NCBI GenBank assembly: GCA_937927235.1
Contig: CALBCM010000037.1
Coordinates: 62,001 to 126,000, forward strand
Length of the DNA: 64,000 nt
Source of the DNA: an uncultured Johnsonella sp.
GTDB taxonomy: Bacteria; Bacillota; Clostridia; Lachnospirales; Lachnospiraceae
Direction of reading: 5' to 3'
The notes beneath the pieces were generated by a model that was not told the DNA's origin, did no database searches, and was given only the letters and a program-made list of their open reading frames with translations. A program made the translations under genes and the position numbers. This document shows positions 43,668 to 51,396 of the stretch, in pieces; the stretch's first letter is position 1; every line of letters starts with the position of its first letter.

Positions 43668-44810
43668 ATGGGAATTGATTTTAGCAAGTCAAATACTTCT
43701 GCCGCACCGCAACCGCAGGCTGATAATACAAATGAAATGGCAGTGGTTGAGCAGTATGATATTGCAGCAGACAGACAGAGATTAAACGCTGAATTGCTTA
43801 ATTCGCAGGAGGTTGACGATTTAGTCAGCAAGATAGAGGTAAATAATCTTGAAACCATAGTATCCTTTGGCGCTCAGGCGGCGGAGGAGGTATCAAAGGC
43901 TTCTGATGTGGTGCTTAGAGGTATGGATATGTCGCAGATAGAAGAATCCAGCCAGATGCTTACTACTCTTGCAAATATTATGAATAAGTTTGATATTGAC
44001 GAGATTAAGGAAGACCCCGGGCTGTTTGCAAAAATATTCGGAAATATGAGAAAGCAGCTTGATAAGCTGCTGGCAAAATATCATACCATGGGCGAAGAGG
44101 TCGATAAAATTTATGTGCAGCTTAAGCAGTATGAATCTGAGATTAAGCAGTCAAACAGAACTCTAGATGCTATGTTTGAAGCCAATGTAAAGTATTATCA
44201 TGAGCTTGTGAAGTACATTCTTGCAGGAGAGCAGGGCTGTAGGGAGCTTGAGGCATATATTAAGCAGCGTCAGGCTGATATGGAGTCAAGTGGCGACGCT
44301 TCAATTCAGTTTGAGCTGACCTCATTAAACCAGTCGCTGATGATGCTGGAGCAGAGGACTCAGGATTTGCGTATCGCTGAAAATGTCGCTATGCAGTCCA
44401 TACCTATGATAAAGACTATGGAATTCAGCAATATGAATCTGGTTAGAAAGATTAATTCAGCCTTTATCATTACTCTCCCGGTATTTAAACAGGCGCTTGC
44501 TCAGGCTATGCTGCTTAAGCGGCAGCGTATACAGGCTGATGCCATGGCTGCTCTTGATGAAAAGACTAATGAGCTTCTGATTAAAAATGCAAGAAACACC
44601 GTCGAGCAGTCCAAGATGACGGCGATGCTGGCCTCAGGAAGCTCAGTAAAGATTGAAACCCTTGAAACCACTTGGAAGACCATCGTTTCCGGCATCGAAG
44701 AAACCAGGCAGATTCAGGAAAATGCAAGAAAGCAAAGAATTACCGACCAGGCTAAGCTTGAAACGATTAAGGAGGAGTTTAATCAGAAGTATCACATGCC
44801 GTCCAAATGA
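43668..44810 (+). CDS. telA: TelA family (toxic anion resistance) protein, YceH-like
   Basis: 380 aa, cytoplasmic and almost fully helical, with long coiled-coil stretches (about 120-250). It fits the TelA/KlaA family over its whole length (LAKYHTMGEEVDKIYVQL, LNQSLMMLEQRTQDLRIAEN, RKINSAFIITLPVFKQAL). TelA proteins confer resistance to tellurite and to some cell-wall antibiotics and occur as membrane-associated partners of TerD and SPFH-like scaffolds; the mechanism is not known. It lies 2 bases after yceG with AGAGAGG as ribosome site. A bidirectional terminator follows. Confidence 0.93.
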   Translation: MGIDFSKSNTSAAPQPQADNTNEMAVVEQYDIAADRQRLNAELLNSQEVDDLVSKIEVNNLETIVSFGAQAAEEVSKASDVVLRGMDMSQIEESSQMLTTLANIMNKFDIDEIKEDPGLFAKIFGNMRKQLDKLLAKYHTMGEEVDKIYVQLKQYESEIKQSNRTLDAMFEANVKYYHELVKYILAGEQGCRELEAYIKQRQADMESSGDASIQFELTSLNQSLMMLEQRTQDLRIAENVAMQSIPMIKTMEFSNMNLVRKINSAFIITLPVFKQALAQAMLLKRQRIQADAMAALDEKTNELLIKNARNTVEQSKMTAMLASGSSVKIETLETTWKTIVSGIEETRQIQENARKQRITDQAKLETIKEEFNQKYHMPSK

Positions 44811-44888
44811 AAAATGGGGCTGTGTCAAGCATCACAGTGCTGAAAATTCAATCCAATCTTAAGCTTGTACTGGCAGAATAAAGATAAA

Positions 44889-44935
44889 TTCCCTAAGCTT
44901 ATATTAAAGTGCAATATAATATAGGCTTTAGGGAA
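44889..44935. terminator. Bidirectional terminator between telA and brnA
   Basis: TTCCCTAAGCTTATATTA pairs with TAATATAGGCTTTAGGGAA around an 8-base loop with one bulge. AATT and TAATTTTTG flank it, so it can stop transcription from both converging sides. Confidence 0.75.
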
Positions 44936-44964
44936 TAATTTTTGTATAATTTATAGTGCTTGCT

Positions 44965-45180
44965 TTATTTCCATAATATTTCCAATTCTTTTTTATTGTC
45001 TGCACAATCGGATAGGTACAGGTTAATTAGTGTTTGATAGGGTATGCCTGTTTGCTCGGATTGCTTAACAAAATAATCAATAGTATCAACATTAATATTA
45101 ATTGTAATTTGTTTTTTTAAACGTTTTGAATATGGATTTTTTCTGGGGTTAAGATTTTTAATATCATATTCTTCTCTCAT
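44965..45180 (-). CDS. brnA: BrnA-type antitoxin
   Basis: 71 aa on the minus strand. A basic N-terminus (PRKNPYSKRLKKQ) precedes a ribbon-helix-helix domain (ITININVDTIDYFVKQSEQTG, GIPYQTLINLYLSDC), as in BrnA, which binds BrnT and represses the shared promoter. It starts 13 bases after the toxin gene, in the toxin-first order usual for brnTA, with AAGGAG as ribosome site. Confidence 0.88.
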   Translation of the reverse strand: MREEYDIKNLNPRKNPYSKRLKKQITININVDTIDYFVKQSEQTGIPYQTLINLYLSDCADNKKELEILWK

Positions 45181-45193
45181 AATCGCCTTCTCC

Positions 45194-45478
45194 TTATTGA
45201 TACTCGTAATATAGCTGAGCTTCTTTTTTAGTTGCCTTTCTTGCAGAAATAACGCGGATTACTCCTTCATTGTTACGATAACAATGACTTACAATACATA
45301 TTTGTTGTCTCTTAGTCAAACCAATGATTAGAAATCTTTCTTCTGTTATAGAATGCTCGGGATCATCAAATAGTATAGCATCATTATCATAAAATACTGT
45401 TTTAGCTTCTTCAAAATCTATTCTATGCTTTTTTATATTATTTTGATTTTTATTATCATCCCATTCAAATATAATCAT
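45194..45478 (-). CDS. brnT: BrnT-type ribonuclease toxin
   Basis: 94 aa on the minus strand. It has the full BrnT pattern: FEWDDNKNQNNIKKHRIDFEEA at the start, then DDPEHSITEERFLIIGLT and the late VIRVISARKATKKEAQLYY, which carries the Arg and Lys/Glu positions of the RelE-like RNase fold. BrnT cleaves RNA and stops growth until neutralised by BrnA. The start codon has no ribosome site and lies almost at the predicted transcript start, so translation may be leaderless. The pair is inserted antisense between telA and the terD genes of the Ter island. Confidence 0.92.
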   Translation of the reverse strand: MIIFEWDDNKNQNNIKKHRIDFEEAKTVFYDNDAILFDDPEHSITEERFLIIGLTKRQQICIVSHCYRNNEGVIRVISARKATKKEAQLYYEYQ

Positions 45479-45485
45479 AATTTAT

Positions 45486-45513
45486 ATTATAATTATATTT
45501 TAATTATTGTAAA
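45486..45513 (-). promoter_or_regulatory. Putative brnTA promoter
   Basis: On the minus strand TTTACA, 16-base spacer, TATAAT; the transcript would start about one base before the brnT ATG. The region is AT-only and partly palindromic, suitable for BrnA autoregulation. Confidence 0.5.
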
Positions 45514-45569
45514 GATATAATTCAAGATATTTTTTGCTGACAATAATCAAGTAGTTTACGAATGTCTGC

Positions 45570-45598
45570 TTTACAAGTATTCATAAAAGAGTTAGAAT
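45570..45598 (+). promoter_or_regulatory. Putative promoter of the terD operon
   Basis: TTTACA, 17-base spacer, TAGAAT, 52 bases before the first terD start. A second possible -35, TTTACG, lies 15 bases upstream. Confidence 0.5.
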
Positions 45599-45650
45599 AT
45601 AAAAGCAGTTTTATACATTTTATTCTTAAAATTTATAAGGAGGTATGTTT

Positions 45651-46232
45651 ATGCCAATTAATTTATCAAAAGGGCAGAAAGTAGATTTAACCAAGGGAAA
45701 TCCCGGTCTTAAAAATATTCTGGTAGGACTGGGCTGGGATGTAAATGCTTTTGACTCAGGAGTGGCTTTTGACCTTGATGCCGCTGCATTTATGTGCGGA
45801 GCAAATGGAAAATGCCCCAGTGAAAAGGAATTTATATTTTACGGCAATCTTGAGCATGCAAGCGGTGCCGTAAAACATCTGGGAGATAACCTTACCGGAG
45901 AGGGTGAGGGCGATGACGAGCAGATTCAGATAGACTTAAGTCAGATTCCTGCCAATATTGATAAAATAGCTTTTACAGTTACGATTTATGATGCGGATAC
46001 AAGGCATCAAAACTTCGGACAGGTTTCAAACTCATTTATACGTATAGTTGACGAGTCAAATAATACGGAGCTGATAAGATTTGATTTGGGAGAGGATTTT
46101 TCAATAGAAACCGCAGTAGTAGTCGGAGAGCTTTACAGAAATGCGGGAGAATGGAAATTTAATGCTATCGGAAGCGGCTTTCAGGGCGGTCTTGCTGCAC
46201 TTTGCGGACATTATGGCATAGAAGTGGCATAG
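45651..46232 (+). CDS. terD: TerD family protein 1
   Basis: 193 aa. TerD proteins are small calcium-binding beta-sandwich proteins of tellurite and envelope stress responses. The calcium-site motif FDLDAAAF (about residues 41-48), GDNLTGEGEGDDEQIQIDL (about 83-101) and the end GFQGGLAALCGHYGI are all present. The ATG at 45651 is preferred: AAGGAGG ends 7 bases upstream, while the in-frame ATG at 45645 is only one base from it. First of three adjacent paralogues. Confidence 0.95.
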   Translation: MPINLSKGQKVDLTKGNPGLKNILVGLGWDVNAFDSGVAFDLDAAAFMCGANGKCPSEKEFIFYGNLEHASGAVKHLGDNLTGEGEGDDEQIQIDLSQIPANIDKIAFTVTIYDADTRHQNFGQVSNSFIRIVDESNNTELIRFDLGEDFSIETAVVVGELYRNAGEWKFNAIGSGFQGGLAALCGHYGIEVA

Positions 46233-46278
46233 CGGTTTGTATTATTAAAAAATTAACGGATAAGGAGATAATAAAGAT

Positions 46279-46860
46279 ATGCCGATAAGCTTAGCAAAGG
46301 GTCAGAAGGTGAGCCTTACTAAAGATAATCCCGGTCTTAGCAGGGTTATAGTAGGTCTTGGCTGGGATGTAAACGCCTTTGACACAGGAGGAGATTTTGA
46401 CCTTGACGCTGCTGCCTTTATGGTGACGGAGAGTGGCAAGGTATCCAGACAGGAGGATTTTGTCTTTTACGGCAATTTAACTCATCCCTCAGGCAGCGTG
46501 CAGCACATGGGAGATAACCTGACCGGAACCGGAGAGGGTGATGATGAGCAGATTAGGATAGACCTGTCGAAGATTCCTCCTGAAATATCAAAAATAGCCT
46601 TTTCAGCAACTATTTATGAGGCGGAGCAAAGACATCAGAATTTCGGACAGGTGAATAATGCTTTTATAAGAATCTATAATGAGGCAAGCGGTGAAGAAAT
46701 GCTTAGATATGACCTAGGGGAGGACTTTTCAATAGAAACCGCGGTGGTATTCGGAGAGTTGTACAAAAACGGTACTGAATGGAAGTTTAACGCGATAGGC
46801 AGCGGCTATCAGGGTGGACTTGCTGCACTTTGTGCAAATTTCGGAATTAATGTAGGTTAG
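46279..46860 (+). CDS. terD: TerD family protein 2
   Basis: 193 aa, closely similar to the first copy: FDLDAAAFMV, GDNLTGTGEGDDEQIRIDL and SGYQGGLAALCANFGI. All acidic residues of the calcium motif are kept. AAGGAGATAA precedes the ATG. The likeness to the first copy points to a duplication; both resemble YceD/YceE of Bacillus. It probably binds calcium in the cytoplasm and associates with TelA and membrane partners. Confidence 0.95.
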   Translation: MPISLAKGQKVSLTKDNPGLSRVIVGLGWDVNAFDTGGDFDLDAAAFMVTESGKVSRQEDFVFYGNLTHPSGSVQHMGDNLTGTGEGDDEQIRIDLSKIPPEISKIAFSATIYEAEQRHQNFGQVNNAFIRIYNEASGEEMLRYDLGEDFSIETAVVFGELYKNGTEWKFNAIGSGYQGGLAALCANFGINVG

Positions 46861-46873
46861 GAGGTTTTTGTCA

Positions 46874-47461
46874 ATGTCCATTAGTCTGCAAAAAGGGCAA
46901 AAGGTCAGCCTGTCAAAGGATAATGCCGGGCTCTCAAATGTAATCGCCGGACTTGGCTGGGACGAGGTAAAACAAAAACACGGGTTATTCGGCTTTAAAG
47001 CGGCTGAAATTGATTGTGATGCCTCTGCTATCCTGCTTAAAAACGGCAAATTTACTTCAAAGGATGATGTAGTTTATTTCGGTAATCTCAGACATAAGTC
47101 AAATACTGTGATGCATATGGGAGATAATCTGACTGGGGCAGGTGAAGGTGATGACGAGCAGATTATGATTGACCTCGGACATCTTCCCCCGGAATATGAC
47201 AGAATAGTTATAGTTGTAAATATATATGCGGCAGTTAAGAGAAAGCAGCATTTCGGACTTATAGAAAATGCGTTTATAAGACTGGTTGACGCAAGGAGCA
47301 ATACTGAGATTTTAAGGTATAATCTCACTGAAAATTACTCCGGTATGACGGCAATGATTTTCGGAGAGATTTATAGATATAACGGGGAATGGAAATTCAG
47401 TGCAATAGGTCAGGGAACAAGCGATGCCAGTATAAGTGAACTTGTTCAGAGATATGTTTAG
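46874..47461 (+). CDS. TerD family protein 3 (YceC-like branch)
   Basis: 195 aa and clearly more divergent. The first part has an insertion (EVKQKHGLFGFKAAEIDCDA) and the calcium motif reads EIDCDASAILL instead of FDLDAAAF, while GDNLTGAGEGDDEQIMIDL is intact. This branch matches YceC of Bacillus and may bind calcium differently. AGGAGG lies 9 bases before the ATG at 46874; an in-frame TTG at 46868 is too close to it. A strong hairpin lies between this gene and the calcium ATPase. Confidence 0.93.
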   Translation: MSISLQKGQKVSLSKDNAGLSNVIAGLGWDEVKQKHGLFGFKAAEIDCDASAILLKNGKFTSKDDVVYFGNLRHKSNTVMHMGDNLTGAGEGDDEQIMIDLGHLPPEYDRIVIVVNIYAAVKRKQHFGLIENAFIRLVDARSNTEILRYNLTENYSGMTAMIFGEIYRYNGEWKFSAIGQGTSDASISELVQRYV

Positions 47462-47521
47462 GCATGAAAATTCAAAATAAGCTGGTATTTTTATAATATC
47501 TATATTATAATACGACTTTAA

Positions 47522-47564
47522 TCAAACGAGAGAGAAACTGTGATTTGGTTTCTCTTTTGTTTGA
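47522..47564 (+). terminator. Hairpin between terD3 and the Ca2+ ATPase gene
   Basis: 17-bp stem (two G-U pairs) with a 9-base loop, arms 47522-47538 and 47548-47564. There is no T-run after it, so it may attenuate or process the transcript rather than end it. Confidence 0.55.
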
Positions 47565-47594
47565 TTATATAAATTTATAAGGAGAATTTAGTTT

Positions 47595-50258
47595 ATGAAA
47601 TTTAACGGTTTGACGGATAAGGAAGTTGAGGAATCAAAACGCAAGTTTGGCTCTAACGCTATTCCGGATTCTGAACCCACTACCTTCTGGGAGGAATTTA
47701 AGGAAACCTTTAAGGACCCTATAATAAGGATTTTGCTTGGCATTTCAGTCCTTATGATAGGAATGTTCTTTTTTGGCTACGCTGAAATCTATGAAGCGGT
47801 AGGTATAATAGTTGCCGTTTTAATAGTAGCCTTTGTATCGGCAAAGACAGGTGTTGCAAGTGATACAAGATACCGAGAATTAAAGGAGATGTCTGAGAAG
47901 GACAAGTGCAAGGTTTATAGAAACGGACTTATAACTGTACTGGAAGTAGATGATGTAGTTGTAGGCGATAAGATACTCCTCCAGTCTGGCGATAAAATCC
48001 CGGCTGACGGTGTGCTTATTGAGGGAGCTTTAAAAGTAAATAATGCTGTACTTAACGGTGAATCAGAGGAATGCCTCAAAACTGCGGCAGCCCCTGATTT
48101 TCAGCTTGAGGAAAATATTACAGGGGAGAGCTTTATTGATAAGCACTCCTTATTTAGAGGTGCGGTAATATTTGACGGTGAGGGTGTGCTTGATGTAAGA
48201 AAAGTAGGTCTTAAGACCATGATGGGCAGGATGGCAGAAGAAATGAAAGAAAAAGAGCCGGATTCTCCACTTAAGGTCAAACTGTCAAAGCTCGCAGACC
48301 AAATCTCAGTGTTTGGCTATGTGAGTGCGGTGATTATAGCGGTATTCTATCTGATATACTTTATTATTTCTGCTGGGGGACCTGCGGAATTTTTTTCTAT
48401 GGGCATAAAAGATATTCTTAAGAGTGTGCTTGAAGCCATATCGCTTGCAGTGGTTATAATTGTCTGTGCCGTACCTGAGGGACTTCCTCTGATGATTTCT
48501 ATGGTGCTTATGCAAAATACCAGCAAGATGCTTAAACATAATGTCCTGGTGAGAAAGGCGGTAGGTATAGAAACTGCGGGCTCACTCAATGTACTGTTCA
48601 GTGATAAAACCGGAACGATTACCAAGGGCGTGCTTGAAGTAGTAGATTTCTTTTTAGGTGACGGAAATTCAATTAATATTAAGGATACCAGTAAGCATAG
48701 TGCGGTTAAGGGCTTGCTCGATATCGCCATAGGAAAGAATTCCCAGTCGATGTTTGATTCGGAGCATAGAGTAATCGGAGGCAACTCCACCGACCAGGCA
48801 CTTATGAAGTTTTTAGGAGAAGAAACCTTTAAGACCTTGGATGCCAATAAGGATTATATTATTGCAAGACAGCAGAATTTTAATTCTACAAACAAGTTTG
48901 CTCAGTCGGAAATCCCGAGTCTGGGAAAGGTTTTTTACAAGGGAGCTCCGGAGCGTCTGCTTGAGCATGCAACCAAGTATATTGATGAGAACGGGAATAT
49001 TAAAGCTCTTGACAGGGCGGTGATAGACAGAAAGATAGATGAACTTGCGGCAAAGGCGATGAGAGTCCTTGCCTTTGGATATTCTGAAACGGAATTTATA
49101 GAGGATAAGATAAACTCCGATTTAGTGATAATAGGCATGGCAGGCATTAGAGATGATGTTCGTTCTGAAAGCATAGAAGCAATTAAAGCGGTGCAGGGAG
49201 CCGGAATACAGGTAGTCATGATTACTGGCGACCGACTGGAAACCGCAGTGGCAATCGCAAAGGATGCAGGTCTGCTCAGGACTAATACCGACAGAGCTGT
49301 GACCTCGGCACAGCTTAATGAGATGAGTGATGACGAGATAAAAGAGATAATACCGGATATTAGGGTAATTGCAAGAGCACTTCCTACTGATAAATCAAGA
49401 ATGGTAAGGCTTTGCCAGGAAATGAACCTGGTGGTAGGCATGACAGGCGATGGAGTAAATGACTCTCCGGCATTAAGGAGGGCTGATGTGGGCTTTGCTA
49501 TGGGCAGCGGCACCGAGGCGGCGAAGGAAGCGGGAGAAATAGTGATTCTTGATGATAATTTTAAATCAATTAAGGATGCTATCTGGTATGGCAGAACTAT
49601 TTACCACAATATACTTAAATTCTGCAAATTCCAGCTTGTAATAAATGTTGCCGCAGTTATTGTCAGTGCGATAGCTCCGTTTTTCGGAATTGATGCTCCG
49701 CTTAAGGTAACTCACCTCTTATTTGTAAATCTGGTAATGGACAGCCTGGGCGTGATTATGCTTGGCAATGAGCCGGAGCTTGAGGTGTATATGACTGAAA
49801 AACCTAGAAGAAGGGATGAAAATATAGTAAGTCCTCAGATGGCAGCCCAAATCATCACTATGGCGGTGTGGGTAACTGTTATAAGCTTTTTATATCTGAA
49901 GCTGCCTTTTTTTGTGAGCCTATTTGAAACTCCGGAAAAGCATCTTACCGGATATTTCGTATTATTTATAGCAGCTGCACTGTTTAACGGCTTTAATGTG
50001 CGTGATGACGGCTTTGCGATTTTTGCGAGACTTGGCAAGAACAAGGGCTTTTTACAGGTGTTTTTTACAATTATACTGGTGCAGGCTTGTATTGTAAACG
50101 CCGCCTTGGTGCCGCTTGCTCCCTTTAAATGGATAAGTGGGATGTTCAGCTGCGTGCCGTTCGGGATAAAGGGCTGGTTTGCAGTGATTGTCCTGGCAGC
50201 TACGATGATACCTGTAGACCTTATAAGAAAAGCCGTTATAAATTCAGGCAGAAGGTAA
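47595..50258 (+). CDS. Calcium-transporting P-type ATPase (P2-type)
   Basis: 887 aa with the full P2 layout: two helices, the actuator loop with NGESEE (about 150-156), the SERCA-like TM4 motif CAVPEGLPL (about 294-302), phosphorylation site SDKTGTITKG (Asp about 336), the P-domain TGDGVNDSPAL, and TM6 NLVMDSLG with the Asn and Asp that bind calcium. These residues point to Ca2+ export rather than heavy metals. AAGGAGAATT precedes the ATG. In Ter systems such ATPases often accompany or replace the TerC membrane protein; no terC is seen here. It is followed 8 bases later by a HAD phosphatase. Confidence 0.94.
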   Translation: MKFNGLTDKEVEESKRKFGSNAIPDSEPTTFWEEFKETFKDPIIRILLGISVLMIGMFFFGYAEIYEAVGIIVAVLIVAFVSAKTGVASDTRYRELKEMSEKDKCKVYRNGLITVLEVDDVVVGDKILLQSGDKIPADGVLIEGALKVNNAVLNGESEECLKTAAAPDFQLEENITGESFIDKHSLFRGAVIFDGEGVLDVRKVGLKTMMGRMAEEMKEKEPDSPLKVKLSKLADQISVFGYVSAVIIAVFYLIYFIISAGGPAEFFSMGIKDILKSVLEAISLAVVIIVCAVPEGLPLMISMVLMQNTSKMLKHNVLVRKAVGIETAGSLNVLFSDKTGTITKGVLEVVDFFLGDGNSINIKDTSKHSAVKGLLDIAIGKNSQSMFDSEHRVIGGNSTDQALMKFLGEETFKTLDANKDYIIARQQNFNSTNKFAQSEIPSLGKVFYKGAPERLLEHATKYIDENGNIKALDRAVIDRKIDELAAKAMRVLAFGYSETEFIEDKINSDLVIIGMAGIRDDVRSESIEAIKAVQGAGIQVVMITGDRLETAVAIAKDAGLLRTNTDRAVTSAQLNEMSDDEIKEIIPDIRVIARALPTDKSRMVRLCQEMNLVVGMTGDGVNDSPALRRADVGFAMGSGTEAAKEAGEIVILDDNFKSIKDAIWYGRTIYHNILKFCKFQLVINVAAVIVSAIAPFFGIDAPLKVTHLLFVNLVMDSLGVIMLGNEPELEVYMTEKPRRRDENIVSPQMAAQIITMAVWVTVISFLYLKLPFFVSLFETPEKHLTGYFVLFIAAALFNGFNVRDDGFAIFARLGKNKGFLQVFFTIILVQACIVNAALVPLAPFKWISGMFSCVPFGIKGWFAVIVLAATMIPVDLIRKAVINSGRR

Positions 50259-50266
50259 GCCCTAAA

Positions 50267-51046
50267 ATGTATATATTTAATGCAGACCTTGATAATACTC
50301 TGATTTTTTCCTATAAGCATAACATAGGGATTGAAAAATTAAATGTAGAGCTGTATCAGGGCAGGGAAATTTCCTTTATGACCGAGTTAAGCTTTAAACT
50401 TTTAAAAGAGGTAAATAAAAAAGCTGTATTTGTACCTACAACTACAAGGACTGCTGAGCAGTATAAGAGAATTGATTTTGGAATGGGACCTTTAAAATAT
50501 GCGCTTGTATGTAATGGAGGAATTCTTTTAAAGGACGGTATTGAGGATGAAGACTGGTATCAAAAATCCCTTGAGCTTGCAGGACCCGCCTCTGCTGAGC
50601 TTGACAAAGCTGCAGGCTTTCTTGAGAAGGATTTAAGAAGAAGCTTTGAAGTCAGATTTATAAACAGGCTCTTTGTATTTACAAAGTGCAGGGAGAGCCT
50701 GCAAGTGGTCAAGACTTTAAGGAGCCTGCTTAATACCTTACTGGTAGAGGTATTTAATAACGGCGAAAAAATCTATGTGCTGCCTAAAAAGCTTAATAAA
50801 GGAAAGGCTATATTAAGATTTAGAGAAAAGCTGAGCTCAGAGTTTAATTTAGAAGCTCCCAAAATCCTTGCTGCCGGAGACAGCGAATTTGACACCGCTA
50901 TGTCCAGGACGGCAGATGTGTTTATAGCACCTTATAATTCACAGGCTGTATTTGGGCAGAGCAAAAACCTGATTTTCATGAGCGGAAAGCAGGTATTTTC
51001 AGATGAAATGCTACAATATATTCTAAATTATATTGATAATACTTAA
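50267..51046 (+). CDS. HAD-superfamily phosphatase (Cof/sucrose-phosphatase-like)
   Basis: 259 aa. Motif I FNADLDNTLI (Asp7 and Asp9 region... the usual DxD pair reads D-L-D), motif II TTTRT, a lysine in LPKKLNKGKAI and motif IV AAGDSEFDTAM are those of HAD hydrolases with a C2B cap. HAD phosphatases are part of the Ter metabolite module, where one may dephosphorylate the ribose-phosphate product; that role is inferred. The ATG at 50267 follows AGAAGG and starts exactly at the HAD domain; an open frame extends 46 codons further upstream inside the ATPase gene but is not needed. Confidence 0.88.
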   Translation: MYIFNADLDNTLIFSYKHNIGIEKLNVELYQGREISFMTELSFKLLKEVNKKAVFVPTTTRTAEQYKRIDFGMGPLKYALVCNGGILLKDGIEDEDWYQKSLELAGPASAELDKAAGFLEKDLRRSFEVRFINRLFVFTKCRESLQVVKTLRSLLNTLLVEVFNNGEKIYVLPKKLNKGKAILRFREKLSSEFNLEAPKILAAGDSEFDTAMSRTADVFIAPYNSQAVFGQSKNLIFMSGKQVFSDEMLQYILNYIDNT

Positions 51047-51056
51047 TTGTTTTCAG

Positions 51057-51095
51057 GCTCTTTTAACTGTTAAAATCAGTTAAAAGGGCTTTTTT
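51057..51095 (+). terminator. Terminator at the end of the Ter island
   Basis: 12-bp stem GCTCTTTTAACT / AGTTAAAAGGGC (one G-U pair) with a 9-base loop, followed by six T. Confidence 0.9.
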
Positions 51096-51097
51096 AC

Positions 51098-51126
51098 TTG
51101 TAAAAAACTATAAAATATGCTACAAT
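51098..51126 (+). promoter_or_regulatory. Putative promoter of the SCIFF-sec operon
   Basis: TTGTAA, 17-base spacer, TGC-TACAAT (extended -10), 39 bases before the SCIFF start codon. Confidence 0.65.
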
Positions 51127-51165
51127 CTGGGCGACAGATTACTTTTAGGCAAGGGAGGTAAAATA

Positions 51166-51312
51166 ATGAAACATGTAAAGACATTAAACGACAAGCCACT
51201 TAAAGAAAGCATGAAAAGAGGAGGCTGCGGAGAATGCCAGACCTCATGTCAGTCTGCCTGCAAGACTTCCTGTACTGTAGGAAATCAGACCTGTGAAAAT
51301 GCAAACAGATAA
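51166..51312 (+). CDS. scfA: SCIFF ribosomal peptide precursor (six cysteines in forty-five residues)
   Basis: 48-aa peptide beginning MKHVKTLNDKPLKESMKRGG and ending with a cysteine-rich core. Six cysteines lie at positions 21, 24, 28, 32, 36 and 43 (CGECQTSCQSACKTSC, then GNQTCE). This is the very conserved SCIFF pattern of Clostridia. The radical SAM enzyme encoded next makes thioether cross-links from Cys to Thr or other residues. AAGGGAGG precedes the ATG. The physiological role of the mature peptide is not known. The gene is too short for ordinary ORF finders. Confidence 0.97.
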   Translation: MKHVKTLNDKPLKESMKRGGCGECQTSCQSACKTSCTVGNQTCENANR

Positions 51313-51339
51313 AATAAAGCGGTTTTAGTATGCATATTC

Positions 51340-51368
51340 CCCCTACGGTCATACAATGATTGTAGGGG
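51340..51368 (+). terminator. Hairpin between the SCIFF peptide and its maturase
   Basis: CCCCTAC / GTAGGGG stem with an inner TCAT/ATGA pairing. It may be an attenuator that gives more peptide than enzyme mRNA. Confidence 0.55.
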
Positions 51369-51396
51369 TTGTTGCGTTGTAATAGAGAGGTACAAA

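Noticed and set aside
47462..47594. Manganese or other riboswitch before the cation ATPase
   Set aside because: Only a simple hairpin is present; none of the conserved internal-loop sequence of a yybP-ykoY element is seen.
48935..49513. 192-codon minus-strand open frame
   Set aside because: Antisense to the P-domain of the calcium ATPase, which has strong conserved motifs; composition is that of a shadow.
50129..50266. 46-codon upstream extension of the HAD phosphatase frame
   Set aside because: Lies inside the ATPase gene in another frame; the HAD fold begins at the ATG at 50267, which has its own ribosome site.
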